A DNA stretch of 64,000 nt from Phylloscopus collybita (lineage: Eukaryota > Chordata > Aves > Passeriformes > Phylloscopidae), in assembly GCA_027886175.1 (NCBI GenBank), contig JAJNNQ010000075.1, positions 34,874,501 to 34,938,500 on the forward strand. Reading direction: 5' to 3'. Of this stretch, positions 61,779-64,000 are shown one piece after another. The position numbers and the translations under genes are program-made. Numbering within the stretch: position 1 is the first letter of the stretch; each line of letters opens with the position of its first letter. The notes below the pieces were generated by a model. The model was not told where the DNA came from. It did no database searches and saw only the letters and a list, made by a program, of their open reading frames with translations.

Positions 61779-61985
61779 TGTTGGACAGAGACACATTTCA
61801 CTAACCAGGTTGCTCAAGGCCCCATCCAACCTGGCCTTGGACACTTCCAGGGATGAGGCATCCACAACTTCTCTGGGCAACCTGTTCCAGTGCCTCGCCA
61901 CTCTCACAGTAAAGAATTTCTTCCTAACATCTAATCTAAACCTGTGCTTGTTCAGTTTAAAGACATTACTCTTTGTTTAGTTCTA
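61779..61985 (-). repeat. CR1 LINE fragment, 3' tail missing
   Basis: Antisense CR1 with high similarity to the family: 'ccaggttgctcaaggcccca', 'ccaacctggccttggacact', 'gcatccacaacttctctggg', 'aagaatttcttcctaacatc'. The minus-strand frame 61665-61907 with RHWNRLPREVV residues is the usual translation of this CR1 region and not a host protein. The terminal short repeats expected further left are absent. Confidence 0.93.
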
Positions 61986-64000
61986 GCCATGTTTGCACTT
62001 GTGTGTGTTCAAGAGAGAGAAACAGATAAACTCACCTACAGTCCCATACAGACCTCCTCAGAGTGTAGACATTGCTGGTTAGAGGAGGCAAAGTCAGAGA
62101 GAAGACCCTTGCTCACTGAATGCAAAGATTTGTTTCTGAGGCTCGCTAGTCTCAGATCAGGTCCAGAGAAGGCACTTCCTTCTCAGCAAAGATGTTTTTT
62201 ATCCTTTCAATAGAAATTGCTACTGTGCTAGAGAATTCTTGTGCCAGGCACTAACATTGAGTTCGCTTAATTTATGCAATTTGTGTGATATTGTTGGCTG
62301 GGAGCTGAGGCAAGGTAAGCTGAACTGTTGTACCTTTTATGATTTGTAAAAAAACCCATGTTTGAACACAAATGTCAGCACCAGTGTGGCCGTGATCCTC
62401 ACCTCTAACAGGGATTGCATCCCAACAGCGAGACACAGTTTATTTAATTAAAGAAATCCAAAAGGCGTGGACAAAGTGCTCATGCAGCTAAATCTTTTGG
62501 AGTTAACTTTGGCATAATTTTTGCCTTCTGACACAAATTCAAACTGGAGTCTGGCTTTTGATTACATACCTCCTACCCCACGTATTTTAGATATCCAAGA
62601 TGTAATTCTGAGCGACTCATATCCTAAATTCTTTATATAACCAACAGAAGAGCTACATTGCTGAAGAGAACAATCTAATGCTACAATTAGGACATATTTC
62701 CATAGGTTTGAACCAGTGGAAAATAGATACACTGCAGAGAAATGTGAGGGATCCTAAAATGCTGACAAAATATCCTAGGGAGCTTGGCAGAGAGTCTTAA
62801 AGAGTATAATCCTGGTAAAATTCTTTGTTTGCTATTTTCCAGTAAGTCTTTTTTATTTGTGTCTAGTATCTTAAACTGTCCTGTTAACCAGAGTAATAGA
62901 AAAGATGATTTTTATCAGTGGAGACTCTGGAGCTAGATGATACTTTAAAGCTTTGCATTTCTTATAAGATAAAACACATGTTTAAAGGACAACAAATTAC
63001 ACACAATTATGTTTCAGTATGTTACAGTGGTTTATAATATCGCTTCAGATTATTAACTTTTTTTTAAATAATTAGGCATTTTGCTGTTATAGCACACATT
63101 TTCAGATTATAATAAAAGAAAAGCTATTTATTTTGGCTTTAACACAAAGTTGTTTGAAGCTCCTCTGAGAACACAACACTTCATTTTATTCTAGAGGAAT
63201 AATGGAATGATGTTACTGTTTTGGTGGTAAGAAGAAATCAGACTGGGTGGTTATATCTATTATATAATAAATCAAGATGCTACAGTAAACCTACAGTACA
63301 TCTAGAAATGTATGCCTGGAAGCAGATCTGGCAGTCAAAATCCAGGTCGCACAGCCCCTTTGTTTATGAAAATCACAGGTCATCAAAAACCCGCCTATTC
63401 TCAAAGCCATTTATCAGCTGATTATTTCCATACCATTATTTTCTTGCACCATTCTACCCACCAACAATTTGGAGATATTTACAAATATTTCTTAAAAATA
63501 AAAGCTCACGCTGTCTCTGCAGGTTGATCAGATGAGCTCCCTCTTGTACTTCGGGAAGCTGACTACTTTCCAACAACTTGATTTCACAAATGGAGAAACA
63601 GCATCTGTTTTCCTGCAGCTCCACATATGGCTCTCACTGTTGCTGCGCGGAGCTGAAGCAGGTAGTCCCCAGGAGCACAGCCCTCCAGAGCCCTGCAGCC
63701 CCCCGGGAGCTCGGCTGCCAGGGACACCACTTCCCCAGGCACCTGCAAGCCTGGACTTCATCAGCATATGCAAAACATCCCTCCCAACGTCAGCCCGCGG
63801 GGGGAAAATGCTCAAACGTGTATTTAGGACTCCTGTGCTTGTCTGTTTGGTGTGGTGATTTCAGTGTACCTACTCCAAGGCATGAGATTGCTCAAGGACT
63901 TTAGAAAATGTCTAGCTGTCATCAATGGAGCATGAGGGGACCTGAAATAATTTGCAGACAGAGGGGTGTGTGCATGTGGAGAAAGGAAACAGAGCAGATA
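61986..64000. other. Unique DNA; GC-richer patch at 63640-63810
   Basis: AT-rich unique sequence, then a short GC-rich patch (CCCCCCGGGAGC, CCCGCGGGGGG) with overlapping frames on both strands (63532-63858 and 63578-63904 plus, 63528-63815 minus). It has too few CpGs to be a clear island. No gene supported. Confidence 0.4.

Noticed and set aside
61665..61907. Minus-strand frame with RHWNRLPREVVDASSLEV
   Set aside because: This is the usual read-through of the CR1 3' region, seen also at 49009-49257; not a host gene.
1..64000. CRISPR array, operon, phage or other prokaryotic system
   Set aside because: No spaced direct repeats, no dense co-directional genes and no ribosome-binding pattern; the repeats present are vertebrate retroelements.

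Overview
The window looks like AT-rich, non-coding nuclear DNA from a bird. The evidence is a set of CR1 LINE pieces (1-247, 49215-49583, 52902-53576, 61779-61985), each matching the CR1 3' region as I remember it, and avian-type endogenous retrovirus LTRs (6719-7022, 25870-26455, 53302-53549, probably one starting at 59498). The ERVL-like LTRs resemble families I associate with non-galliform (neoavian) birds; that narrower placement is from memory and unverified. There are long homopolymer and A+C or T+G tracts, and no bacterial or phage features (no operons, no dense ORFs, no tRNA or rRNA that I can see).

I find no convincing protein-coding gene. Open frames reach at most 176 codons (57559-58089), overlap on both strands, and show no recognisable domain. 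The window fits an intron, a gene desert, or the 5' flank of a gene.

Layout: 1-6.7 kb is a CR1 tail, then unique sequence with two GC-richer patches (2.94-3.87 kb). A 304-bp solo LTR with perfect 6-bp target duplications lies at 6.7-7.0 kb. A 15-bp perfect hairpin is at 8.4 kb and a 220-bp purine microsatellite at 8.9-9.1 kb. Unique DNA follows to 21 kb, with blocks at about 9.5-10.0 and 15.0-15.4 kb that have the texture of conserved regulatory elements. From 21 to 27.4 kb there are T/G-rich tracts, an old MITE-like fragment and a 586-bp ERVL-like solo LTR. The functional focus is probably 28.27-29.3 kb: a CpG island with a GC box and splice-like signals, followed by a small exon-like open frame. 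A palindromic ancient MITE follows at 29.86 kb and a second CpG-rich patch at 30.26-30.5 kb. From 30.5 to 49 kb the DNA is unique, with microsatellites and possible conserved blocks. From 49 to 64 kb there are three CR1 copies lacking their 3' ends, one split by an LTR insertion with a perfect 5-bp target duplication, plus an A/C tract and another LTR-like element.

No new enzyme or defence system is visible. The best leads are the CpG island with its exon-like neighbour, the hairpin at 8375-8409, the nested CR1/LTR insertion, and the candidate conserved elements. Testing these needs cross-species alignment and RNA data, which I could not run.
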